In this document: positions 1-6,152 of the stretch, in pieces
Layout of the letters: each line of letters starts with the position of its first letter
Numbering within the stretch: the first letter of the stretch is position 1
NCBI GenBank assembly: GCA_026387515.1
Contig: JAPLLP010000204.1
Location: forward strand, 12,873 to 19,211
From: Candidatus Omnitrophota bacterium
GTDB taxonomy: Bacteria > Omnitrophota > Koll11 > Gygaellales > Profunditerraquicolaceae
Direction of reading: 5' to 3'
DNA length: 6,339 nucleotides
Made by a program: the position numbers and the translations under genes
The notes under the pieces: generated by a model
What the model was told of the DNA's origin: nothing
The model's input: the letters and a program-made list of their open reading frames with translations, nothing else
Databases searched by the model: none

Positions 1-2
1 AA

Positions 3-890
3 AAGGTAAGTATTGGCAAGACCGAGGCAATCAAGTTATTGATCGTCGGTCTTTTGACTAACGGCCACATCCTTGTCGAAGATGTCCCCGGCGTCGGCAA
101 GACTACCTTGAGTCTTGCACTTGCCAAATCCATCGGAGGAGATTTCAAACGCATCCAGTTTACGCCGGATCTACTGCCATCCGACGTCACCGGAGGGTTT
201 GTCTATAGCCCAAAGACAGGGGAATTCGATTTCCGTAAAGGCCCGGTATTTACCAATATCCTTCTTGCGGACGAGATCAACCGCACCACCCCGCGCACAC
301 AGTCCGCGCTTTTAGAGTGTATGCAGGAATATAGAGTGACCTTGGACGGTAAGACCTTTGTCTTGTCCCAACCGTTCATGGTAATAGCCACGCAAAACCC
401 CATAGAATATCAAGGCACGTATTCTTTGCCCGAGGCCCAGATTGACAGGTTTCTTATGAAGATTGATATGGGGTATCCTTCTTTAGAAGAAGAAATAAGA
501 GTAGTTGCGGGGCAGAAGCTCAGGCATCCGGTTGATGATTTAAAAAGCGCGATCAGTCTGGAGGATATCTTGCGCCTTCAGGAGAAGGTTAAGAATATCG
601 AAGTCTCTTCGCATATCCTGGAATATATTACCCGCCTGGTAACTTCCACTCGCGCCGATAAAGAAGATATAAAATTAGGGGCTTCCCCCCGGGCCTCCAT
701 TGCACTGATGAAGGCCTCGTCTGCCTGGGCGCTTATTGATGGAAGAGATTATGTTATACCGGATGACGTAGTCAGGATGGCGCCCTACATATTAAAACAC
801 AGGGTGATCATGCAGCCCAAATCCATGGTGGCCGGAAAGACCGCCGGTTCAGTGGTAACGGAGCTGCTCAAAAATACACCGATTTCTTAA
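3..890 (+). CDS. MoxR-family AAA+ ATPase (5' end outside window)
   Basis: MoxR AAA+ ATPases are cytoplasmic, chaperone-like ATPases thought to remodel or activate partner proteins, usually those encoded next to them. The frame is open to the window edge, and the residues before the TTG at 39 (KVSIGKTEAIKLL) match the conserved MoxR lead-in, so TTG 39 is not the start and a short N-terminal piece is missing. Counting from codon 39, Walker A is GVGKTT at residues 18-23, Walker B is ILLADE at 74-79 followed by the family signature INRTTPRTQSALLE, sensor 1 is Asn120 in ATQNP, a candidate arginine finger is Arg137 in DRFL, and sensor 2 is GASPRA at 214-219. All catalytic motifs look intact, and the C-terminal helical lid is complete up to the TAA. 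It is followed after 13 bp by a DUF58 gene, the classic partner. Family assignment is very secure; the specific client is inferred from context. Confidence 0.96.
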   Translation, partial: KVSIGKTEAIKLLIVGLLTNGHILVEDVPGVGKTTLSLALAKSIGGDFKRIQFTPDLLPSDVTGGFVYSPKTGEFDFRKGPVFTNILLADEINRTTPRTQSALLECMQEYRVTLDGKTFVLSQPFMVIATQNPIEYQGTYSLPEAQIDRFLMKIDMGYPSLEEEIRVVAGQKLRHPVDDLKSAISLEDILRLQEKVKNIEVSSHILEYITRLVTSTRADKEDIKLGASPRASIALMKASSAWALIDGRDYVIPDDVVRMAPYILKHRVIMQPKSMVAGKTAGSVVTELLKNTPIS

Positions 891-903
891 AAAGGCAAAA
901 GGC

Positions 904-2139
904 ATGCTTAAGTCATTTTATAAAAGGTGGTTATTTATATCCATTATAACTATCTTTAATTTGGTCATTGCCCTAAAGACTTCTTTAGGGTTTTTTTATT
1001 TTTTCTTCTGGGGGTTGGTGGCAGTGGTGGTGTTAAGCCTGGCCTGGCTTTTCTTGGCGCACCTGCTAGTTAAGGTTTCTTTTAGGCGACAGATGCGCGA
1101 GAACGTCTTTGCCCAAGACACCGTTGAGATAAAAACCGAGATTTCTAATAATAGCCCTTTTCCCTTGTTCAACCTGGTAATAAATGATTATCTTACCTTT
1201 GCCGCGCCCCGGGAAAGAGAAATTTCTCTTCTGGTGGAATACCTTAGGGGCAATTCTTCATTATCCATTGAATACAACCGCCTTGCCCCAAAGAGAGGCA
1301 AATATCTTATCGGCCCTTTCGTAGTATACTTCTTTGATCCGTTAGGGTTATTTTTCCTGAAGCGCAAGTATAATGTTTATAACGAGATATATATTTATCC
1401 TAATCCCGTTACCATAACAAAATTCCCTCCGCTAAAAGAAGGTGCCATGCCCTGGTTTGGCCTGCAGACCGCCCGTGCCCGGCTTGGCGATGATGAATTC
1501 TTCGGAACGCGGGAATACAAGGACGGCGACCCGGTAAAGACCATACACTGGATCTCTTCGGCCAGAAAGAATAAGCTTATTGTCAAGGAGTTCCAGAATC
1601 AGAGTTTTTTCCGCGCCACCATACTTTTTAATCTGCGCTACGATTATAGTTATGAAGATTCCCCGGATAGTATGGCCGAATATATGATCACCTTAGCCGC
1701 TTCGGTAGCGAAATATCTTATTAGTCAGGGGGTGTTGCTTGAAGTCGTTGCCCATACCGGAGAACTGGTGCGCATCTTGCCTAATAAAGGCCAGGAGCAC
1801 ATGGAGGATATCTTGAGGTTTCTTGCCGCAGCCGAGGTTAAAAGTGAGGCCAACCTCGGAGAGCTCTTTGAAGACTTCAGCCGTTCGATCCCCAGCGATT
1901 CAAACGTGGTGGTGATTATGCCGGATAAGGATTGGCAGTATATGGAAGGGATGTTTTCTCTGGAAAGAAGGAGTGTTTCAATTATACCCCTGATCCTGGC
2001 ATCCTCCACCTTTTTATATTCCGTAGACAAAAAAACAGTGGCCAAGGATATCAAGAATAAGCTTTCTCAGGCCTTTAATTTTACCCCCATACTATTATCG
2101 CGGGGCGATAATCTGGAAGAGGCATTTCTTAAATCTTAA
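904..2139 (+). CDS. DUF58 domain membrane protein, MoxR partner
   Basis: The 411-residue protein has two N-terminal membrane helices (about residues 8-24 and 29-54), then a soluble part with an all-beta-looking stretch (about 70-170) and the DUF58 core at about 190-230. That core carries the signature GTREYKDGDPVKTIHW followed by SARKNKLIVKEF. The C-terminal 180 residues alternate strands and helices as in a von Willebrand A-like fold. The strand where a VWA metal site would begin reads TILFNL rather than an Asp-x-Ser-x-Ser pattern, so a classical MIDAS is not evident. DUF58 proteins are nearly always encoded beside MoxR ATPases and are presumed to be their membrane-anchored partners; biochemistry is poorly known. 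ATG 904 is chosen because AAGG at 892-895 lies 8 nt upstream and TM1 follows at once. The next gene starts 2 bp after its stop, suggesting translational coupling. An intrinsic-terminator-like hairpin sits within codons 23-29. Confidence 0.93.
   Translation: MLKSFYKRWLFISIITIFNLVIALKTSLGFFYFFFWGLVAVVVLSLAWLFLAHLLVKVSFRRQMRENVFAQDTVEIKTEISNNSPFPLFNLVINDYLTFAAPREREISLLVEYLRGNSSLSIEYNRLAPKRGKYLIGPFVVYFFDPLGLFFLKRKYNVYNEIYIYPNPVTITKFPPLKEGAMPWFGLQTARARLGDDEFFGTREYKDGDPVKTIHWISSARKNKLIVKEFQNQSFFRATILFNLRYDYSYEDSPDSMAEYMITLAASVAKYLISQGVLLEVVAHTGELVRILPNKGQEHMEDILRFLAAAEVKSEANLGELFEDFSRSIPSDSNVVVIMPDKDWQYMEGMFSLERRSVSIIPLILASSTFLYSVDKKTVAKDIKNKLSQAFNFTPILLSRGDNLEEAFLKS
971..1004 (+). terminator. Intrinsic-terminator-like hairpin inside the DUF58 gene
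   Basis: CCCTAAAGA at 971-979 is perfectly complementary to TCTTTAGGG at 982-990, giving an 8-bp stem with a four-base loop (or 9 bp with a two-base loop). It is followed immediately by seven T, one A and six T (991-1004). It points along the + strand; the reverse strand lacks a U tract after the stem. The hairpin lies 67 nt after the DUF58 start codon, so translating ribosomes should disrupt it. It could act as an attenuator or polarity element; alternatively the T tract may only reflect the Phe-rich TM2 codons. Confidence 0.5.
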
Positions 2140-2141
2140 AA

Positions 2142-5072
2142 ATGGACCAAAAAGATAAGCTTTTGCTTTCTGAATATATATGCGCGTTTTTATTGGTGGT
2201 TTTTGTCATCGCGCTATACGGCGGCGCCTTGTCCGGATACAACCTTTTTCTCATTGCCGCTCTTGTCTCAGGTTTTACCTTTAGCTGGTGGAGGCGCGAA
2301 AACCCCGGCCTCTGGCCAAAGATCTTTGTCACCCTGGGGACTATCGGCATATTCGGATGGATGGTCTACTCTGTAATAAACTCCTCGTTGTATTATAAAG
2401 ATGTGATCCTGCTTTGTATCAAGGCCGCCCTTCTTTTGGAGGCCGTAGTAAGTTTTAACGCCTCCAACACTTCTTTGCTGACTCAACAAGAGGCTTTGAC
2501 CATACCTTTGTGTATGGGTTTTGCTTTGTTCTTGCCAAAGTACTCGCTTGCCGTCTTTATATTTATCGGCGGATATTTCTTAAGCTGGCTGGTCCTTTTA
2601 CGCGTTAAGTTTTACGCGCGTTTTAAATCGCAGGGAAAAAGCCCTTTAGTCAATAATCAAGCCAATCTTTTTGCGGCGACTATTTTCCTGATAGGTTCGT
2701 TAAGCGCATGGGGCATGTATTCCGTAATTCCTTTGGAGGCGCTTAAGTTGCACGGAATTTTTCAGGAAAAGTCTAAGCGGGGGATCAATATCAGTCCTGA
2801 CCTTCTGGAAAAAGACTATTATGGATTGCAGGAGAAGATTACCAAGATGATCGTTGACCGCCATATACCGGGTCTTACTACCTCTGAAGACAGGCACGAC
2901 GCGCTCAAATTTTTGGAGTCATTGATCAGGGAGCTGCCGGATACTTTTGAGGTGGATCAAGCAGAGCAGGGGCTGACGACCCAGTTCAAGATCCCCGGCC
3001 CGGGCGCGGAAAAGGATGCCGGAGAGAACACGACTTTGTTAAATAAATATGTGGAGGCAAAGAGCGAGGTTAATCTAAACAGGCTCAAAAGTGATGTTCT
3101 GGACGTTTTCAAAAATAACCCCCTGGATATAAAAGGGAGGCTCTCCGCGCTCAATGAGACTAACAAGATGCAGTCTGCCTCTTCCTTTGAGGATGTGCGT
3201 AAGAATAAGGAGCGACTGGCGAAAACAATCAATAAATCTTCTCTGGAACAGAATCTCAAAAACCAGGCCAGTGCGCTTTCCAGGCAAATGAGTTGTCAAA
3301 AAAAGGAGGAGTTAAAAGATAAGATCAACGTATTAAAAGAGCGTAATTGGCGCGATGAACTTTCCCGCATACTGGCGGCCATTGAAAAGATGCATACACT
3401 CAAAGAATTTGACCAGACAAAAAATAGTATCAGGGGTTTAAAGCCTGAGGCGCCGAAAGATATTAAGGTTATCTTGGGCGGCCTAGAGGAGATACTTTAT
3501 GTTAAATTGGCCATGCTCCCATTGTCCGTCAGCAAAGACCTCAAAACGACGGCGCAAAAACAGAATCTGGCCGGAGAGAGGTTGATGGCGTTTGAAGCGA
3601 ACGTTGACGCGCTAGTAGATGCCCAGATACCCCGGGAGCTCGGTGAATCCTACAGGCCGTTGCAGGAAAGGGCCAGGTTCGACAAAATGAATGTTTTTGA
3701 AGCAAACAAGGAATTGGCCGGGTTAAAAACCGAGGTTTTGATCAAAGAGAGAGAAGATAAGATCAAAGATGTGCTTGGGGGTAATACGCCGCCCGATTTA
3801 AAAGACAACTTTATAAAAGAACTGGATGGGGTGAAGGATAATGAGCAGAAAGCCCAGATTGTTCCAAGCTTTCAATATTTGAATGGTTGCGCGCAACAAT
3901 TCATTGATTCCGGATTCGTAAATACAAAAAACCAAGAGGAGATTAAGGGCGCAATGAATGATCTGGAACAACTGTATATATTTAGGCTGGAGCTTAGGGA
4001 TGAGGTTGAACCTCAAGAGCAAAATCCCCCCCCGGAAAAAGAGGAGCAACAAAAGCAATCGGAGCCCGAAGAACAGGTTAAGCCAGAGAAGAGGCTTTTA
4101 TCAATTAAAGTCTTGCCTGAAATTCTAAGGGTGGCGCTGGGTCAGGTAAGGCAGTTCGTGGCTATCGGTACCTATTCGGATAATTCCCAGGAAGAATTGA
4201 CCGCAAAAGCAGTATGGACTTGTTCTGACGAGAAGGTGGCTAAGGTGTCTTCCGGCAACGCCTCTACGTTAAATATAGGCACGGTTAAAATAACGGCAGA
4301 AAGCGAGAACGTAGTGTCTGAACCGGCAACTCTGGTGGTCAGGGAGGCGGAGTTGATGGCCATAGTCATTCCTTTTGAAAAAATTAAGCTTCCTCTCTGG
4401 GGGGAATTTACGCTTAAAGCAGAGGGTTACTACACGGATTATTCCCACAAGGATATCACTAGCCTGGTAAGCTGGAGCGTTGTGCCTAAAACGATTGCCA
4501 GGTTACAGGGGGCAAAACTCTCGGGAATTAAGTTAGGCCAGGCCAAGATAAGCGCTGAATATAAACAGATCAAAAGCCCGGAGGTAGGCATAAGCGTTAT
4601 TCTTACCTTATGGGTGTTATTGGTTCTTGTTTTTTTTGCCGCACTATGCCTTATTTTAACCATAGCCTTTGCACTTTTCGTATTTTTTGTCTTAATGCGC
4701 AGAAGAGAAAAAAATATCCTGGTCTGCTGCCGCGATAATCCAAATAAGGCCGTCTTTCTTATCTACAATAACGCCGTAGAGGTACTTTCTCTGTTTGAGC
4801 CTAAAAGCAAAAGCTATAGCGCTCCGCTCTTTTTTGCCCAGAGCATAGTGGTTAAATTTGACATAAAAGATGGTGTATTTATTAAGCTTAGCGCAAAATA
4901 TGCCGAGGCAAAATATAGCCGACACTCCTTAAGTATAGCTGATGCCCAAGAGGCAGTCCGGCAACATAACCTCTTCTTAAGCCAGGTATCCGGAAGACAG
5001 GGTTTTCTAAAATTATCCCTGAAAAAGGCGTTGAGTTTGTTTAAAAAAAGGCCGTTTTTTATCCATTTATAG
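2142..5072 (+). CDS. TgpA-like membrane protein lacking a transglutaminase core; helical stalk, two Big_2-like domains, DUF4129-like tail
   Basis: This 976-residue protein occupies the slot usually filled by a TgpA-type transglutaminase. Seven hydrophobic helices are visible at about residues 11-28, 33-50, 60-79, 86-104, 118-132, 135-153 and 175-196. Basic loops RRENPGLWPK (51-60) and RVKFYARFK (154-162) fit a cytoplasmic N-terminus, leaving residues after 197 outside the cytoplasm. Residues 200-620 are charged, mostly helical sequence with probable coiled coils; 621-650 is an acidic Pro/Glu/Gln linker. Two Ig-like domains follow: 652-735 (key parts GTYSD, VWTCSDEKVAKV, GTVKITAES) and 737-818 (GYYTD, VSWSVVPKTIARL, GQAKISAEY). 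A hydrophobic stretch at 819-852 ends in RRREK and is probably one inward-going helix. The cytoplasmic tail resembles DUF4129 (FLIYNNAVEVLSLF, then KYAEAKYSRHSLSIADAQEA). I find no Cys-His-Asp transglutaminase triad motifs. ATG 2142 lies 2 bp after the DUF58 stop with no well-placed ribosome site (GGAAGAGG at 2115-2122 is far), implying coupled translation. A structural or scaffold role in the envelope is inferred. Confidence 0.85.
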   Translation: MDQKDKLLLSEYICAFLLVVFVIALYGGALSGYNLFLIAALVSGFTFSWWRRENPGLWPKIFVTLGTIGIFGWMVYSVINSSLYYKDVILLCIKAALLLEAVVSFNASNTSLLTQQEALTIPLCMGFALFLPKYSLAVFIFIGGYFLSWLVLLRVKFYARFKSQGKSPLVNNQANLFAATIFLIGSLSAWGMYSVIPLEALKLHGIFQEKSKRGINISPDLLEKDYYGLQEKITKMIVDRHIPGLTTSEDRHDALKFLESLIRELPDTFEVDQAEQGLTTQFKIPGPGAEKDAGENTTLLNKYVEAKSEVNLNRLKSDVLDVFKNNPLDIKGRLSALNETNKMQSASSFEDVRKNKERLAKTINKSSLEQNLKNQASALSRQMSCQKKEELKDKINVLKERNWRDELSRILAAIEKMHTLKEFDQTKNSIRGLKPEAPKDIKVILGGLEEILYVKLAMLPLSVSKDLKTTAQKQNLAGERLMAFEANVDALVDAQIPRELGESYRPLQERARFDKMNVFEANKELAGLKTEVLIKEREDKIKDVLGGNTPPDLKDNFIKELDGVKDNEQKAQIVPSFQYLNGCAQQFIDSGFVNTKNQEEIKGAMNDLEQLYIFRLELRDEVEPQEQNPPPEKEEQQKQSEPEEQVKPEKRLLSIKVLPEILRVALGQVRQFVAIGTYSDNSQEELTAKAVWTCSDEKVAKVSSGNASTLNIGTVKITAESENVVSEPATLVVREAELMAIVIPFEKIKLPLWGEFTLKAEGYYTDYSHKDITSLVSWSVVPKTIARLQGAKLSGIKLGQAKISAEYKQIKSPEVGISVILTLWVLLVLVFFAALCLILTIAFALFVFFVLMRRREKNILVCCRDNPNKAVFLIYNNAVEVLSLFEPKSKSYSAPLFFAQSIVVKFDIKDGVFIKLSAKYAEAKYSRHSLSIADAQEAVRQHNLFLSQVSGRQGFLKLSLKKALSLFKKRPFFIHL
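4026..4033 (+). repeat. Run of eight C in the Pro linker codons
   Basis: An uninterrupted C8 tract encodes part of a Pro-Pro-Pro in the acidic linker between the helical stalk and the first Ig-like domain of the 976-residue protein. The frame is intact as given. Such a tract is prone to slippage, so a one-base change would cut off both Ig-like domains, the last TM segment and the tail. Confidence 0.6.
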
Positions 5073-5074
5073 GC

Positions 5075-5103
5075 TTTACTTACTGCATTAATAGTGGTAA
5101 AAT
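5075..5103 (+). promoter_or_regulatory. Candidate sigma-70-type promoter with extended -10
   Basis: TTTACT at 5075-5080 (four of six matches to TTGACA), a 17-nt spacer, then TGG-TAAAAT with TG at 5095-5096 and TAAAAT at 5098-5103 (five of six matches to TATAAT) forms an extended -10 arrangement. It lies in the only sizeable gap of the window and would drive the sugar-phosphate transferase gene at 5166 with a leader of roughly 55 nt. Prediction by eye only. Confidence 0.45.
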
Positions 5104-5113
5104 AACTGCATTA
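5082..5113 (+). repeat. Direct repeat of ACTGCATTA in the promoter gap
   Basis: ACTGCATTA occurs at 5082-5090 and again at 5105-5113, 23 bp start to start, close to two helical turns, so both copies would face the same side of the DNA. They bracket the candidate -10 at 5098-5103 and touch the TATAAT at 5112. This could be a paired regulator-binding site or a small duplication. Confidence 0.4.
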
Positions 5114-5117
5114 TAAT
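5088..5117 (+). promoter_or_regulatory. Second, overlapping candidate promoter
   Basis: A perfect TATAAT lies at 5112-5117, with TTAATA at 5088-5093 (four of six -35 matches) 18 nt upstream. It overlaps the candidate at 5075-5103, so at most one may be the main start, or the gap may have two start sites. The surroundings are AT-rich, so chance occurrence is possible. Confidence 0.35.
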
Positions 5118-5153
5118 TACGCCGCAATAATCCCCAATTTATTAATTTTCGGG

Positions 5154-5159
5154 TAGGAA
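5154..5159 (+). promoter_or_regulatory. Ribosome binding site for the sugar-phosphate transferase
   Basis: TAGGAA, containing AGGA at 5155-5158, ends about 7 nt before ATG 5166. This is the best-placed Shine-Dalgarno-like site in the window and supports that start codon. Confidence 0.7.
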
Positions 5160-5165
5160 CAACGT

Positions 5166-6152
5166 ATGTTTATCGATAGTTTGCTCCTAGCAGGCATCTC
5201 TTTTTCACTTTCCCTATTTTTTATGCTTTTATTCAAAATCTTCTCCTTAAAGCATAGAGTGCTCTTGAGGCAAAATATACCGCAAGTAGGCGGTATTGCC
5301 ATCAGTTTGTCTTTCATAGTCAGCGTATTGACCGGTTTTTTTTGCCGCGGGCTTTTGCCCCGGCAGGCACTAGGCATTATCCTGGCTTCCCTGGCCATAC
5401 TTGTTTTCGGGATCATCGACGACTGGAGGGAATCATCGATCCGGGATAAATTTTTCTTCCAGCTTATTGCTACCTCAATCCTATATTACTTTGGCATCAA
5501 AACCCAGATTGTATATATCGGGCCCTTTTTAAACGCCGTCATAACTTTCATCTGGGTTATCGGAGTCACCAATGCCTTTAATCATCTTGACGTTATGGAC
5601 GGCATAGCCGCGGGCAATGCCATTATCGCTACTTGCGCGTTTTTAAGCATAGCTTTTTTAAACAACGATTTATTAAGCAGCGTTTTTACCTTAAGCCTAT
5701 TCGGCGCGACTTGCGGTTTTATAATTTTTAACCTTCCTCCCGCCCGGGTATATCTTGGTAATTCCGGCAGCCATCTTTTGGGGTTTATTTTGGCAGCCCT
5801 GTCCATGGTTATAAGTTACGCGCCTATGGAGAAAAAGATCGCGCTTCTTTCACCGTTACTAATTCTGGGATTTCCTATATTTGATACCTTGTTTCTTATT
5901 CTCGTGCGCCTGAGCAGGAATAGGATGCCTTTTCAGAAGAGCAATGATCACCTGGTATTAAGGTTTTTGGCTATTGGTGTTTCTAAGAGGTCGGTTTTAT
6001 TTTTCATTTTTGTGGTAGCGGGAATATTTTCCTTGTGCGGAGTTTTCTTGACAAGGTTTTCTAACTATAACGGCGCCTTTCTTGTATTGGGCGCGGTATT
6101 GGTTAGTTTTGTTATAGCCAAGGCGGGCTGGAAAATTAACGTCAATGACTAA
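5166..6152 (+). CDS. Polyprenyl-phosphate sugar-1-phosphate transferase (WecA/MraY/TagO superfamily, GT4)
   Basis: These integral membrane enzymes move a sugar-1-phosphate (often GlcNAc-1-P) from a UDP-sugar to undecaprenyl phosphate, the first step of O-antigen, teichoic-acid-type or other surface glycan synthesis. The 328 residues, mostly hydrophobic with about ten or eleven TM helices, fit the family length. Visible motifs are IPQVGGIAI at 38-46, the Mg/substrate aspartates D85-D86 in GIIDDW, NAFNHLDVMDGIAAG at 136-150 (D142 and D145 kept), YLGNSGSHLLGF at 196-207, FPIFDT at 236-241 and the cytoplasmic loop RNRMPFQKSNDHLVLRF at 251-267. In most relatives the fourth motif reads GDxGS; here the Asp position is Asn199. 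WecA-like, rather than true MraY, is favoured by the loop sequence and the following gene; the sugar cannot be read from sequence. It has its own ribosome site and candidate promoter and overlaps the next gene by 8 bp. Confidence 0.93.
   Translation: MFIDSLLLAGISFSLSLFFMLLFKIFSLKHRVLLRQNIPQVGGIAISLSFIVSVLTGFFCRGLLPRQALGIILASLAILVFGIIDDWRESSIRDKFFFQLIATSILYYFGIKTQIVYIGPFLNAVITFIWVIGVTNAFNHLDVMDGIAAGNAIIATCAFLSIAFLNNDLLSSVFTLSLFGATCGFIIFNLPPARVYLGNSGSHLLGFILAALSMVISYAPMEKKIALLSPLLILGFPIFDTLFLILVRLSRNRMPFQKSNDHLVLRFLAIGVSKRSVLFFIFVVAGIFSLCGVFLTRFSNYNGAFLVLGAVLVSFVIAKAGWKINVND

Noticed and set aside
39..41. TTG as the start codon of the MoxR gene
   Set aside because: The residues encoded at 3-38 match the conserved MoxR lead-in before Walker A, so the gene starts upstream of the window.
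1215..1230. Perfect 16-bp palindrome AAGAGAAATTTCTCTT
   Set aside because: It lies in the DUF58 coding sequence with no loop, no T tract and no regulatory context; likely chance.
1725..2054. Minus-strand open frame of 109 codons, and other minus-strand frames throughout
   Set aside because: All lie opposite well-supported + strand genes, show no recognisable domain and have no convincing start context; they are antisense shadows.
3297..3324. A AAA AAG heptamer in frame at 3298-3304, next to an AGGAGG-like sequence, resembling a -1 frameshift site with a stop soon after in the -1 frame
   Set aside because: The Shine-Dalgarno-like element lies after the slip site rather than about 10 nt before it, no clear downstream stem was seen, and the Lys-rich helical region makes such heptamers likely by chance.
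4630..4637. T8 runs at 4630-4637 and 5336-5343 as regulatory or phase-variable tracts
   Set aside because: Both encode Phe-rich membrane helices where T runs are expected, and neither follows a stem.
5043..5060. A7-GGCCG-T6 at the end of the 976-residue protein gene as a terminator
   Set aside because: The stem would be almost entirely A-U pairs and overlaps its own T tract, so it is not a convincing intrinsic terminator.
5277..5296. Hairpin ATACCGC/GCGGTAT early in the transferase gene
   Set aside because: Seven-bp stem within conserved IPQVGGI codons and no T tract; explained by coding constraint.
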